DNA from: Candidatus Methanovirga basalitermitum
GTDB lineage: Archaea > Methanobacteriota > Methanobacteria > Methanobacteriales > Methanobacteriaceae
Direction of reading: 5' to 3'
Length of the DNA stretch: 16,783 bases
NCBI GenBank assembly: GCA_031284445.1
Contig: JAISZW010000086.1
Location: 1 to 16,783 of the forward strand
The position numbers were made by a program, and so were the translations under genes. Under the pieces are notes generated by a model, which worked only from the letters and a program-made list of their open reading frames with translations, was not told where the DNA came from and ran no database searches. This document shows, one piece after another, positions 7,055 through 16,239 of this stretch (within the stretch, counting starts at the first letter, position 1; each line of letters starts with the position of its first letter).

Positions 7055-7777
7055 TTATATGAACATAGCTATGCATCCAAATATTATGGTTGCAACAAGT
7101 CCAATCATTATACCTTGGACTTTTCCAGCATAAGTTCCAGAAAATGTTCTTTGAACAGCTCCAACTAATTTGATTTGAGTTTGGATATTCCTCATACGTG
7201 CTTCAATTAATGCTGTCTCAGCAGATACAGGTCTAACTTCTTCACCTTCATCTTCATCTCCATCGTCATCATCTACAGAAATAAGAATAGCTTCTTCTTC
7301 AAAAGCACCTGGATCTTTCTCTATACAATCTTTAACTTTAGCTTCGATTTGACCAGCATCTTCTGTGTCAATCAAGTCTATAATTTCAATTTGTTGTTGG
7401 AATCTTTCAATTCCATCATCAGGTATATTCTCAACATAAGGAATAGCACCAGTTGCACCAACAATACTTCTTTTTTCAGGATCTACACCGTTTTGATGTA
7501 ATGCTTCAATACTTTGACCTGTAATATGTCCTTGAACTTCAGATCCACATAATATTAAAAATCTAATATTTGGATTAGAAATAACATTAGCAACAACCTT
7601 CTCAATACCAAGATTTTCTGTTTTACAAGGTCCTGCAATAGAGGCACCAGCTGCAGCAGGAACATCTTCATTGTGAGATGCGAGTGTTACAACAGCCACA
7701 GGACTTTCAGGATTTCCTGCAATATAATCTCCATTTACAGGTGGCCAAGTATCTGTAGTAGCTTTTTTATCTACCAT
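7055..7777 (-). CDS. mtrA: tetrahydromethanopterin S-methyltransferase subunit A (corrinoid protein)
   Basis: MtrA is 240 residues long and carries the corrinoid that shuttles the methyl group between MtrH and coenzyme M. Residue 84 is His (SEVQGHITG), the same number as the reported lower-axial cobalt ligand His84 of Methanothermobacter marburgensis MtrA. The soluble domain spans about 1-170. A highly acidic linker (VDDDDGDEDEGEE, about 168-180) and a single C-terminal membrane helix (about 222-240) follow. The helix is preceded by the G214-x7-G222-x3-G226 motif shared with the other small subunits. Its ATG directly follows the mtrB stop (TAG|ATG), with a GGGGG SD inside the end of mtrB. Confidence 0.97.
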   Translation of the reverse strand: MVDKKATTDTWPPVNGDYIAGNPESPVAVVTLASHNEDVPAAAGASIAGPCKTENLGIEKVVANVISNPNIRFLILCGSEVQGHITGQSIEALHQNGVDPEKRSIVGATGAIPYVENIPDDGIERFQQQIEIIDLIDTEDAGQIEAKVKDCIEKDPGAFEEEAILISVDDDDGDEDEGEEVRPVSAETALIEARMRNIQTQIKLVGAVQRTFSGTYAGKVQGIMIGLVATIIFGCIAMFI

Positions 7778-8110
7778 CTATAAAACCCCCAAATGAAAGT
7801 GTAAAGGTAGTAGTACAGCAAACATTATAAGAAGACCTAATAAAAATCCATAAACTACATTAGTTAAGAGACCAGCAGTTAAAAACACACCTTCCCTTCT
7901 TGGAAAAGCATCATTAGGAGTCGTACTAGGATCTAAAGAATTAACCAATTCATTTGCTGCTAATTCTAAAGTTTCGATTTCTTTATTTATATCGTCCATT
8001 GATAAAATTAAAACTTCCCGTCCAAGAGCTGCACCAATTGAACCAGTAGATGGATCAATTGTTAAGCTATATTCAGGAACTATCTTAATTAAAGGTAACA
8101 TTTCAACCAT
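7778..8110 (-). CDS. mtrB: tetrahydromethanopterin S-methyltransferase subunit B
   Basis: The 110-residue protein has the MtrB-type start (MLPLIKIVPEYSLTIDPSTG), a helical middle, and one membrane helix (about 88-103). Its tail REGVFLTAGL then V86-x-G88-x3-G92 resembles MtrF. The first ATG (8,110) has an AGGGGG SD at a good distance. A second ATG at codon 4 is possible. It lies 11 nt after mtrC and abuts mtrA without a gap. Confidence 0.93.
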   Translation of the reverse strand: MVEMLPLIKIVPEYSLTIDPSTGSIGAALGREVLILSMDDINKEIETLELAANELVNSLDPSTTPNDAFPRREGVFLTAGLLTNVVYGFLLGLLIMFAVLLPLHFHLGVL

Positions 8111-8121
8111 GATTCTGCCCC

Positions 8122-8955
8122 CTATTCCTCAATTTTAGGCCATAATCCTGCCCATTTAACAGATGCAGCTTCTTTATAGGATGCTGAAACATAGAGTTTA
8201 AAGAACACTACCCAACCAATTAAACCAACAATAAATATAACTAAAGGTGTAGGAATTCCAGCCCAATGTAGATTAGGATTTCCAATAGATATAATACCAG
8301 TAACAACCATTGATAAAAATCCAGTTGCACCTGCTAATTTAAGAGTTCTTACTTGATTTTCATTTGGACCAAGACATGCATTAAATGGATGTTGAATAGC
8401 CATAGTATTCATAATAAAGAACAATGCTATGTAACCTGGACCTATTACAAGAGATAATACCTTACTAAAGTCATAACTACCTGCAAAAGCCGCAGAAAAG
8501 CCAAGAACAGACAATGCAGCAGCACCAGCAATTTCAGCAGTACATCTTTCTAAAACAGCAATTTTCATTTTAACAATCACTTTTGCAATAACTGCAACAA
8601 TCAATCCTAAAACCATAGAGAAAACTAAGGCAATAACAGGACCAGCAATTGTGAATCCGTTTAACAAAGAGCTTGATGCTATCGCAAGACCAGCTAATGC
8701 TCCTATGATACCAATAGATAGAGACATATAACCTATGGAAGGTACACCAGTACCTAACCCATAACTTGCAACTCTTCTAATCGCATCAGCACCCCATACT
8801 ATAGCACAAACTGCTCCAAGAGAAGCTAATGTTGGACCAATAACAGGATTAATAGGGGCTAAGTATATACCAACTAATCCTCCGACTATACCTATGGCAA
8901 GTAACAATTCACCAGAGATTGCAGAACCAGAAGAACCTCCACCAGCAGCAGACAT
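8122..8955 (-). CDS. mtrC: tetrahydromethanopterin S-methyltransferase subunit C
   Basis: This integral membrane subunit has about seven or eight hydrophobic segments in 277 residues and ends AGLWPKIEE. The open frame extends upstream to 9,021, but the first 22 codons would encode a Cys/Trp-rich shadow of mtrD. The ATG at 8,955 (MSAAGGGSS) has a GGAGGTG SD about 11 nt upstream and overlaps the mtrD stop by one base (TAATG), so I place the start there. MtrC, D and E form the membrane core thought to couple the exergonic methyl transfer to Na+ export. Confidence 0.95.
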   Translation of the reverse strand: MSAAGGGSSGSAISGELLLAIGIVGGLVGIYLAPINPVIGPTLASLGAVCAIVWGADAIRRVASYGLGTGVPSIGYMSLSIGIIGALAGLAIASSSLLNGFTIAGPVIALVFSMVLGLIVAVIAKVIVKMKIAVLERCTAEIAGAAALSVLGFSAAFAGSYDFSKVLSLVIGPGYIALFFIMNTMAIQHPFNACLGPNENQVRTLKLAGATGFLSMVVTGIISIGNPNLHWAGIPTPLVIFIVGLIGWVVFFKLYVSASYKEAASVKWAGLWPKIEE

Positions 8956-9659
8956 TATACAACACCTCCAAGAGTTAAAATATATACAAACACAGCCATA
9001 ACAACAGAAGCTATACCACAAGCAACGACCCCACTCCCAATTCTTTTAAATTTAGGATCATGGAATCCTTCAATAGTACCTCCAATGTTATAGGAAGCAA
9101 CAACAGAGTTTATGAAAAATATGCAGACAGCCACAATAGCTGCTAAGCCACCAGCAACTTCAGGACTAATACCTGACAATCCATCGAAAGTATTACTAAT
9201 TGCATAGTAGACTAACCCTCCACCAGCACCGCCAAGTAAACCACCGATTATACCACTAACAAAGCAAACCGTAGGAATACCATGACCTTCAGTACCAGAA
9301 GTCACATATTTCTCTTGATTTCTACCAGTAACTGGGTCAACTTCAACTTTAGCAGAAGAAGGTACAACACCAACACCAAAAACATAAATCAAATTAGCAA
9401 CCAACATCGTAATTCCCATCATCATCATTGCTCCAACTGCACCACCTAAAGCAATCATCCAAGGCGGTTGACCTATCATAGATGCAGCAGTAATTAATCC
9501 AGTTAATCCAGCACCTGCTGCAAGCATCGCAGTACCAGTTCCAACACCAGTAGCTGTAGCCATAGCTGCAGGAGCACCACCTACAGGTATGAAGTGTACA
9601 CCTCCACCGATGAGAATTCCTCCAATAGTAATGAAAATAATTAAAGTTATAGGATCCAT
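8955..9659 (-). CDS. mtrD: tetrahydromethanopterin S-methyltransferase subunit D
   Basis: MtrD is a 234-residue polytopic membrane protein, rich in Gly, Ala and Met (for example AGAGLTGLITAASM and GAMMMMGITML), with about six hydrophobic segments and a polar loop at about 101-125 (SSAKVEVDPVTGRNQEKYVT). It starts MDPITL, like MtrE (MDPLTL). The AGGAGG SD directly overlaps the mtrE stop, and its own stop overlaps the mtrC start (TAATG). It is part of the Na+-translocating membrane core of Mtr. Confidence 0.96.
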   Translation of the reverse strand: MDPITLIIFITIGGILIGGGVHFIPVGGAPAAMATATGVGTGTAMLAAGAGLTGLITAASMIGQPPWMIALGGAVGAMMMMGITMLVANLIYVFGVGVVPSSAKVEVDPVTGRNQEKYVTSGTEGHGIPTVCFVSGIIGGLLGGAGGGLVYYAISNTFDGLSGISPEVAGGLAAIVAVCIFFINSVVASYNIGGTIEGFHDPKFKRIGSGVVACGIASVVMAVFVYILTLGGVV

Positions 9660-9670
9660 AAACGAACCTC

Positions 9671-10549
9671 CTAATCTTCTTTATATGGTCCAAATTTATT
9701 TCTTGCAAAACTCTCAATTCTTTCATTGAGAATAATGACCATAAGAACTATAATAAGACCAGCGATTAAGCCACCAAATAATCCAAAAACAACAGTTATC
9801 CAAAAACTTAAAAATACGACAGCACCAAAACAAAAACCAGTTAACGGTCCACCAAACTTAGCACAGAAGTTACCAATATCAATAGAATTTCTTGCACCTA
9901 ATTCAGCCTTAGTAGTGATATCTCCATGAATAGCTACTGGAATTCCCCCACCAAAGGGATATTGTTGATACTCTCTCTCAGCACCATAGTGTACATCTCC
10001 AGTTGAAGAACCAATCGCACCAATCGTAATACCCCACAAAACAGCTAACAATGGAAGAGGGAATGTATGTAAAGGATTACCGTTAATTGGCATGACCATT
10101 AAAGAACTAATACCTACAATACAGAAAGAAGTTATAAAACCATGACCAGCAATAGGTCCTAATCCCTGCATTAAAACATCCATAAATAGTGGTTGTTCAA
10201 ATTGGGATTGGCTTACAATCCTCCCCATATGTGAAGTAACTGTATAAACTACATGAACTAATGCACCAACTGCAGAACCAATAGCTACAGCAAAAAGTGG
10301 CATGAGATGTAAGTTAATTAAAACAAATGCAACAGTTCCTGCAATACCACACCATGTACCATAAGCAACTGGTTCACCAGAGGTAGCCTTATTTAAAAAT
10401 CTGTGTAAATGTCCCATCTGAGGGGCAAGCTGAACTTGTGAGTTAGGGTTACTTTGAGAACCAATATCAGATTCTAAATCTTCTGATGCCCCAGCGATAG
10501 TCGCAGCTGCACCCATTAATGCAACAACACCTAATGTCAAAGGATCCAT
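9671..10549 (-). CDS. mtrE: tetrahydromethanopterin S-methyltransferase subunit E
   Basis: MtrE, 292 residues, is the first gene of the mtr operon and a polytopic subunit with about six hydrophobic segments (first at about 5-20, then from about 68). Asp185 in the loop or helix end SSTGDVHYG may correspond to the conserved membrane Asp discussed for Na+ movement in MtrE; that equivalence is from memory. The ATG has a GGAGGAAAAG SD. It is separated from mcrA by 322 nt containing a terminator, a TATA box and a dyad, so mtr can be transcribed on its own. Confidence 0.97.
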   Translation of the reverse strand: MDPLTLGVVALMGAAATIAGASEDLESDIGSQSNPNSQVQLAPQMGHLHRFLNKATSGEPVAYGTWCGIAGTVAFVLINLHLMPLFAVAIGSAVGALVHVVYTVTSHMGRIVSQSQFEQPLFMDVLMQGLGPIAGHGFITSFCIVGISSLMVMPINGNPLHTFPLPLLAVLWGITIGAIGSSTGDVHYGAEREYQQYPFGGGIPVAIHGDITTKAELGARNSIDIGNFCAKFGGPLTGFCFGAVVFLSFWITVVFGLFGGLIAGLIIVLMVIILNERIESFARNKFGPYKED

Positions 10550-10781
10550 ATCTTTTCCTCCAATACATTAATATTTATATTATATATCATTTTTGAATTG
10601 ATTTTAAGGTTTTAATTTGAAATTGACTTTAAGATTTTAATAATGGATAGAATTCTTAATTAGATAAATTTCAATATTTAAATAGCAGTTGTTGTAATTA
10701 AATCATCTATTATCATTATCTATTTTTTTTAATTTCAATTTCTTTTTTAATTTCCATTTAATCAAATTTGACTAATTATAT

Positions 10782-10790
10782 CTATATAAA
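10782..10790 (-). promoter_or_regulatory. candidate TATA box of the mtr operon
   Basis: TTTATATAG on the minus strand fits the archaeal TTTATATA consensus. Transcription would begin about 25 nt downstream, near 10,760, giving a leader of roughly 210 nt. The AGTTAA of the upstream dyad occupies the BRE position directly before it. Confidence 0.5.
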
Positions 10791-10809
10791 TTAACTATAG
10801 AGCAGTTAA
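10791..10809. promoter_or_regulatory. operator-like dyad upstream of mtrE
   Basis: TTAACT-ATAGAGC-AGTTAA is an inverted repeat that touches the TATA box and covers the BRE. The same arms occur twice upstream of mcrB (15,810-15,829 and 15,883-15,902). Binding here would be expected to block TFB/TBP. No regulator is known to me for it. Confidence 0.45.
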
Positions 10810-10839
10810 AAAATATTTTAGCTTAGTTTCTAACAATTT

Positions 10840-10871
10840 TAAATAAATAAAAATAAATAGGTGTTAAACAC

Positions 10872-10877
<6 letters not shown>
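10840..10877 (-). terminator. mcr operon terminator overlapping the mcrA stop codon
   Basis: AAATAGGTGTT-T-AACACCTATTT (10,877-10,855 on the minus strand) is a perfect 11-bp inverted repeat (effectively 9 bp with a 5-nt loop), followed by ATTTTTATTTATTT. The mcrA stop TAG is the fourth to sixth base of the stem. Confidence 0.75.
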
Positions 10878-12527
<1,650 letters not shown>

Positions 12528-12541
12528 AATAATTACCTCAC

Positions 12542-13291
12542 TTATTCAGGGCAGAATCCTCCTTCGGATCTTGTAATATGGATTTTATGTAAAATTTCCA
12601 CAGCATCTTTATCGTCTTTGTAAGCTTCACCATCCACTCTGTAGATCGTGGTCTTACTTTTTAAAGTTTCTTCATCTAATGGTTCACCAAGAACAACAGG
12701 TTCATCAAGTTCTTTACCTATTTGATCTTTTACCATTTCAACTTTACCAGTTTCTTTGTTGAAAATTTGTCTTCTGAGCATGTCAAACATTAAACCATCT
12801 TCATCAAGTCTTAAAGAGTGACCGTGAACGGATTTCCCTCTGATACCTGTTCTTGCAGGGTCAAAATACTCAGTTTCTAATAATTCTTTAGAAATTCTTT
12901 CTAAATCTCTTTCCCTTGCTTCTATAATCTGTCTACCAGATAAAGTACCAGCATCTACTCCTCTGTATCTGTTTAAGTAAGATCTTGATCTTAAGTAAGG
13001 TTGAGCTGGAGCAAAATACATTGAATCTACAAATTGTATATATCTCACCCTATCACCAGCCTTTGCACCATCGATAGGTTCAACAATTTCTCTAATGTAA
13101 TCATCAGGCTCATCCATTTCATCTAATGGTGGGTGAACACTTTTATATTCTTCACCTGGAGCTCTGTGACCTAATATTTTTACTACACCCTCATCAGAAA
13201 TTTCTCTTAGTTTCTCTAATTTGTAATCAGGATCTGTGAAATTTCTCCTATTTTGAGCAACTTGTGTAGTTCCTGGATAGTATTGTGCCAT
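12542..13291 (-). CDS. mcrG: methyl-coenzyme M reductase gamma subunit
   Basis: McrG, 249 residues, is the smallest subunit of the (alpha-beta-gamma)2 enzyme. Arg120 (GTLSGRQII) is at the number reported to bind the CoM sulfonate, and the surrounding segment and RGKSVHGHS (151-159) are intact, so the active-site contribution should be normal. It starts three bases after the mcrC stop. The last codons of mcrC (CTAGGAGGC) supply its SD, an arrangement that couples translation of the two genes. mcrA follows after 14 nt. Confidence 0.98.
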   Translation of the reverse strand: MAQYYPGTTQVAQNRRNFTDPDYKLEKLREISDEGVVKILGHRAPGEEYKSVHPPLDEMDEPDDYIREIVEPIDGAKAGDRVRYIQFVDSMYFAPAQPYLRSRSYLNRYRGVDAGTLSGRQIIEARERDLERISKELLETEYFDPARTGIRGKSVHGHSLRLDEDGLMFDMLRRQIFNKETGKVEMVKDQIGKELDEPVVLGEPLDEETLKSKTTIYRVDGEAYKDDKDAVEILHKIHITRSEGGFCPE

Positions 13292-13294
13292 AAA

Positions 13295-13891
13295 TCATAC
13301 GCCTCCTAATGCTAAATTAACTTTTCTAATAATCTCATCTAATTTGTCCTGAGGACAAGTCTCTCCCCTAATAACACCTGTAACAATATCCAAAATTTGA
13401 CCTTTAGTTTTGACCTCATTAGGCATTACTTTATATGTTTTAACACCTATTTTAGCAAAATCTTCAAAGTCAACAGGGTATTCACAAATTATTACACAAG
13501 ATCTATCTGTATTTCTTAAAATCAGCCTCGCCTTGTAAATAAGATGATTTCTAACTCCTCCTAAATGTATTACAAGAAGCTTGAATCTATTCATTTGAAG
13601 AATTTCTTTCTCTGTTAATCCAAATAGACTTCCTCCACCTATATGGGGAGTATCACCTGGAACACCAGCACCAGCATTTAATATCATTGTACTTGTTAAA
13701 ACATTAGCTTCACGAAGGGCAAAAGTGATTTCACAAACTGGCTTTGTAATGTGCCTTTTACCTGGAGACATTCCAATAGCTAATACATCTGCTCCGCATT
13801 CAGCAAATGTACCTCTTTGGGCAATTCCTCCACCTTCACCAAGACCAATTGTTTCTCTACAATCAACAACATGAGTAGATTTTCCAATCAT
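13295..13891 (-). CDS. mcrC: McrC, MCR operon protein C (activation component)
   Basis: McrC is a 198-residue cytoplasmic protein with the conserved start (STHVVDCRETIGLGEGGGIAQRGTFAECG written in part: HVVDCRET, GEGGGIAQRGTFAECG), followed by MSPGKRHITKPVCEITFALREA and NAGAGVPGDTP. It is not a subunit of the mature enzyme. In the literature McrC is a component of the ATP-dependent complex that reductively activates the nickel of F430. Its presence marks this operon as isoenzyme I, since mrt operons lack it. Unlike every other gene in the mcr and mtr operons it has no recognisable SD (upstream TTAGAAAATATT), and the 77-nt gap after mcrD is the largest inside the operon. No better upstream start is available because an in-frame TAA lies about 24 nt before the ATG. 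Confidence 0.95.
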   Translation of the reverse strand: MIGKSTHVVDCRETIGLGEGGGIAQRGTFAECGADVLAIGMSPGKRHITKPVCEITFALREANVLTSTMILNAGAGVPGDTPHIGGGSLFGLTEKEILQMNRFKLLVIHLGGVRNHLIYKARLILRNTDRSCVIICEYPVDFEDFAKIGVKTYKVMPNEVKTKGQILDIVTGVIRGETCPQDKLDEIIRKVNLALGGV

Positions 13892-13968
13892 AATATTTTC
13901 TAATTTGTGCTTTTAATGAATAATAATTTAATATCTTTATAATAATGATCTAAACCCTATATACTGAA

Positions 13969-14421
13969 TTAATTCTTTTTAAGAATAGTCACTCTATCTC
14001 TAAGTTTTGCAGACTGATCAGTCATTCCAACTAATTCATCAGGAATACTCTCATCACCATACTTAATATTGTCAGTAACAGTTTTTTGAGTTCTAATAAA
14101 TTTCCCAACATCAATATCAAAACCAAAAGGTAGTAATTCTCTACATATCTTATCAATGCTATCCTTAACTTCAACAATATCAAAGTCATTAGAAACATCA
14201 ATAAAAATACGACCAGTCTTCACTTTAAGATCAATCTCTTTACCATGAACATTGATAACTCTTCTTTCAGCATATTTCGGATTTTCGTTAGGATCTTCAG
14301 GTGGAAGTCTTGGTCCTTGAATTACTGTCCTTTTAACACCATCAAGGGCTTCAATTTCATTTAAAAACATTTCTGTTCTATCTGAACCTAAAATCCTATG
14401 TGGGAACACTTGTAAATCCAT
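13969..14421 (-). CDS. mcrD: McrD, MCR operon protein D
   Basis: McrD, 150 residues, starts MDLQVFPHRILGSDRTEMFLNEIEAL in the family-typical way (first part: VFPHRILGSDR) and contains VIQGPRLP and VNVHGKEIDLKVKTGRI-like segments. It is a cytoplasmic accessory protein, found with MCR but not part of the final enzyme. It is thought to act in assembly or F430 delivery; the exact role was not settled in what I know. An AGAGGA SD precedes the ATG, 42 nt after mcrB. Confidence 0.95.
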   Translation of the reverse strand: MDLQVFPHRILGSDRTEMFLNEIEALDGVKRTVIQGPRLPPEDPNENPKYAERRVINVHGKEIDLKVKTGRIFIDVSNDFDIVEVKDSIDKICRELLPFGFDIDVGKFIRTQKTVTDNIKYGDESIPDELVGMTDQSAKLRDRVTILKKN

Positions 14422-14463
14422 TGTTTTTCCTCTAAGAATTCATTAGATTTTCATTGAGATTAC

Positions 14464-15798
14464 TTAGATTTGACCTTTAATATCGGCAGCTGCCTCCACA
14501 ACATATTTGAGTGGTTCTCTAAATTCATCTACACTACTAAATACTTCTTTAATTAATCCAGAAGTTGATTCTGGTGAAAAAAGCTGAGTACCTGCATCTA
14601 AACACATTGCAGCTACAACACAAGGAATACAGAATCCCTTACTATGTCTTGTAACAATATGGTTACCATTAAAGAGACCAGGTCCTCCTCCACCATAGAT
14701 AGAGTGACTAAAGAATGAAAATCCTACAGCCACACCTTCAGCTCTACCGAAATCGACACCTGGAAGACCAGTTGCAAATTCAATTGAGTCATTGAAGTAC
14801 AAAATACTGGAAGGTACACCTTGAGCAGCTCTTGCAGCTCCAACATTTACCATAACAGCAGCAGCTGAACCAGCAGCAGCATATGCATTCCATTTTGCTA
14901 AATCATTAGCAGCATATTCAGTAAATCCATTGAGATCTTTTTCTGCTTTAATTACACCATCAGCTGAAGCTTTTTCAATGGTTCCACCAATCACATTACC
15001 TATAGTTCCTTCTTTAGCAGAGTCACTAACTAAATCTAAAACAAAGTTGTCTGCATTCATACCTTGATAAGCTAAACCTAATAAATGTAACCTTTCAAAT
15101 GCACCAATAGCATCTCCCATTTCAAACATAGCAGTTTGCTCTAAAATAGAAGAAAGTGCAGTTCCTTGTAAAGTATTTTTTAAAGTAGCAGCAGCTATGT
15201 GATTAGCCATGATATTTCTTAAAGCATAACCTGCACCTTCAAGCTTTTGTGGAATATCTAGCATGGTTGCAAGGTTAGAACCCATATAATCAACAGATTG
15301 TGGATATCTACCTAAAATTGCTGATTTTACCATGTTAGCATTATATATATCTACTTCATCAAACTGGTTGATAATAGATTGTACCAAAGCAGTAGATGTA
15401 GCTAATGTAGATACAGAATATTCTGCTGCAACATTTAATCTTGCATTTGGAATTTGAACTAAAATTCTTTTTCCACCAGCCAAAAGTTCTACTTTTGTAT
15501 CATCACCTTCAGTCACCTGAATCATTTCTTTGATTGATTCTGCGAGATTAGCAGCATTTCCTACAAGATCAAGATCTATTTCTCTTCCTAAAATCTTACA
15601 AGCTTTTCCACCAACACTTGCAGTTTTCAAAGCATTTTCTATACCTTCTAAGTTTACAGCTACAGTCCTTTTAATACCATTCACGATACCTTTAATAGCA
15701 GGATTATGCAGTGGACTTAATGCTTCGATAGGCACATTAGATTCAACTAAATTACCCCTGTCGTCGTATAGATCGACTTTATCATCAAACTTCGCCAT
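14464..15798 (-). CDS. mcrB: methyl-coenzyme M reductase beta subunit
   Basis: McrB, 444 residues, is the first gene of the mcr operon. Its C-terminal half carries the active-site segment GFSFFSHSIYGGGGPGLFNG: His365, Tyr368 and His380 correspond, with a +1 offset, to His364 (CoM sulfonate), Tyr367 and His379 (coenzyme B) of the M. marburgensis enzyme. The end FCIPCVVAAMCLDAGTQLF is typical of the family. It has a strong SD (AGGAGGAAAA) 3-12 nt before the ATG. A perfect 9-bp dyad lies immediately upstream of the SD, so the initiation region may be controlled by a protein or an RNA stem. Confidence 0.99.
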   Translation of the reverse strand: MAKFDDKVDLYDDRGNLVESNVPIEALSPLHNPAIKGIVNGIKRTVAVNLEGIENALKTASVGGKACKILGREIDLDLVGNAANLAESIKEMIQVTEGDDTKVELLAGGKRILVQIPNARLNVAAEYSVSTLATSTALVQSIINQFDEVDIYNANMVKSAILGRYPQSVDYMGSNLATMLDIPQKLEGAGYALRNIMANHIAAATLKNTLQGTALSSILEQTAMFEMGDAIGAFERLHLLGLAYQGMNADNFVLDLVSDSAKEGTIGNVIGGTIEKASADGVIKAEKDLNGFTEYAANDLAKWNAYAAAGSAAAVMVNVGAARAAQGVPSSILYFNDSIEFATGLPGVDFGRAEGVAVGFSFFSHSIYGGGGPGLFNGNHIVTRHSKGFCIPCVVAAMCLDAGTQLFSPESTSGLIKEVFSSVDEFREPLKYVVEAAADIKGQI

Positions 15799-15809
15799 TT
15801 TTTTCCTCC

Positions 15810-15829
15810 TTAACTATAAATATAGTTAA
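15810..15829. promoter_or_regulatory. perfect dyad adjoining the mcrB SD
   Basis: TTAACTATAAATATAGTTAA is a perfect 20-bp inverted repeat (9-bp arms, 2-nt centre). Its last base overlaps the first base of the AGGAGG of mcrB. As DNA it shares arms with the dyads at 15,883 and 10,791. As RNA it could form a stem beside the SD. Confidence 0.55.
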
Positions 15830-15882
15830 CAATATACCATACAACCCAGACACTAAAATTAAGCCTCATTGTCAAAATTAGG

Positions 15883-15902
15883 TTAACTATTGAATTAGTT
15901 AT
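15883..15902. promoter_or_regulatory. second operator-like dyad upstream of mcrB
   Basis: TTAACT-ATTGAATT-AGTTAT has the same 8-nt spacing as the dyad at 15,810, with one mismatch in the outermost position. It lies at or just after the transcription start expected from the TATA-like CTTATAAA at 15,911-15,918. Confidence 0.45.
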
Positions 15903-15910
15903 AAAGCAAA

Positions 15911-15918
15911 TTTATAAG
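15911..15918 (-). promoter_or_regulatory. candidate TATA box of the mcr operon
   Basis: CTTATAAA on the minus strand would place the transcript start near 15,888, giving a leader of about 90 nt. A competing TATA-like stretch, TTTATTATATATG at 15,958-15,970, would start about 40-50 nt further upstream. I cannot choose between them. Confidence 0.35.
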
Positions 15919-16047
15919 ATAACCCAATTTTTGGTATACGAACTTTGGTTTATTTGACATATATAATAAAGTTTATCTATTAAGATCAATTAGTAAAGTT
16001 TATAAAGGATAGTGTATCTGAAATTTAACTTGAAATTAAATAAAGGA

Positions 16048-16069
16048 GAGTGTAAAAAAGTGTGGAGTT
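16048..16069 (+). repeat. insertion-sequence terminal-like motif, right copy
   Basis: The core GTGTAAAAAAGTGTGGAGTT matches 949-968 with one difference in 20. It sits about 190 nt before a decayed transposase in the same orientation, which suggests it is the left end of that element. Confidence 0.5.
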
Positions 16070-16070
16070 T

Positions 16071-16099
16071 TTTTCGATTTTTGAAAAAAAAATCGAAAA
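16071..16099. repeat. 12-bp hairpin next to the IS terminal motif
   Basis: TTTTCGATTTTT (16,071-16,082) and AAAAATCGAAAA (16,088-16,099) form a perfect stem with a 5-nt GAAAA loop. It may be an IS subterminal structure or a terminator that shields the transposase from outside transcription. Confidence 0.6.
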
Positions 16100-16239
16100 T
16101 GATCATAAACCTTTATTTTACTAAAAGTATCATCCACACAAAACTCATGCTTAAAAAATACAGTTAACACACTATAAAATAAAAAATAAGCAGGAATAAA
16201 TAGTAAAACTTAAATATAATGAAGGACAGATAACTAAAC

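Larger units (their letters stand above)
10550..10871. other. mcrA-mtrE intergenic region with terminator and mtr promoter
   Basis: The 322-nt gap contains the mcrA terminator, then a dyad TTAACT-N7-AGTTAA (10,791-10,809), a TATA box TTTATATAG (10,782-10,790), an AT-rich leader of about 200 nt with no ORF, a second TATA-like stretch near 10,573-10,587 that seems too close to the SD to use, and the mtrE SD. Confidence 0.65.
15799..16239. other. mcr leader/promoter region and left part of an IS remnant
   Basis: From mcrB outward: SD, perfect dyad (15,810-15,829), second dyad (15,883-15,902), TATA candidates (15,911-15,970), then AT-rich DNA up to the IS terminal motif (16,048-16,069), its hairpin (16,071-16,099), and about 140 nt with no gene before the transposase remnant begins. 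The mobile element reached within about 250 nt of mcrB without disturbing the dyads. Confidence 0.55.

Noticed and set aside
8956..9021. N-terminal extension of MtrC by 22 codons
   Set aside because: The extension is a Cys/Trp-rich shadow of mtrD. The ATG at 8,955 has the SD and the TAATG overlap expected.
9394..9726. 110-codon minus-strand frame across mtrE/mtrD
   Set aside because: Its composition (runs of W, C, Y, S) is that of an out-of-frame reading of mtrD, and it lies wholly inside real genes.
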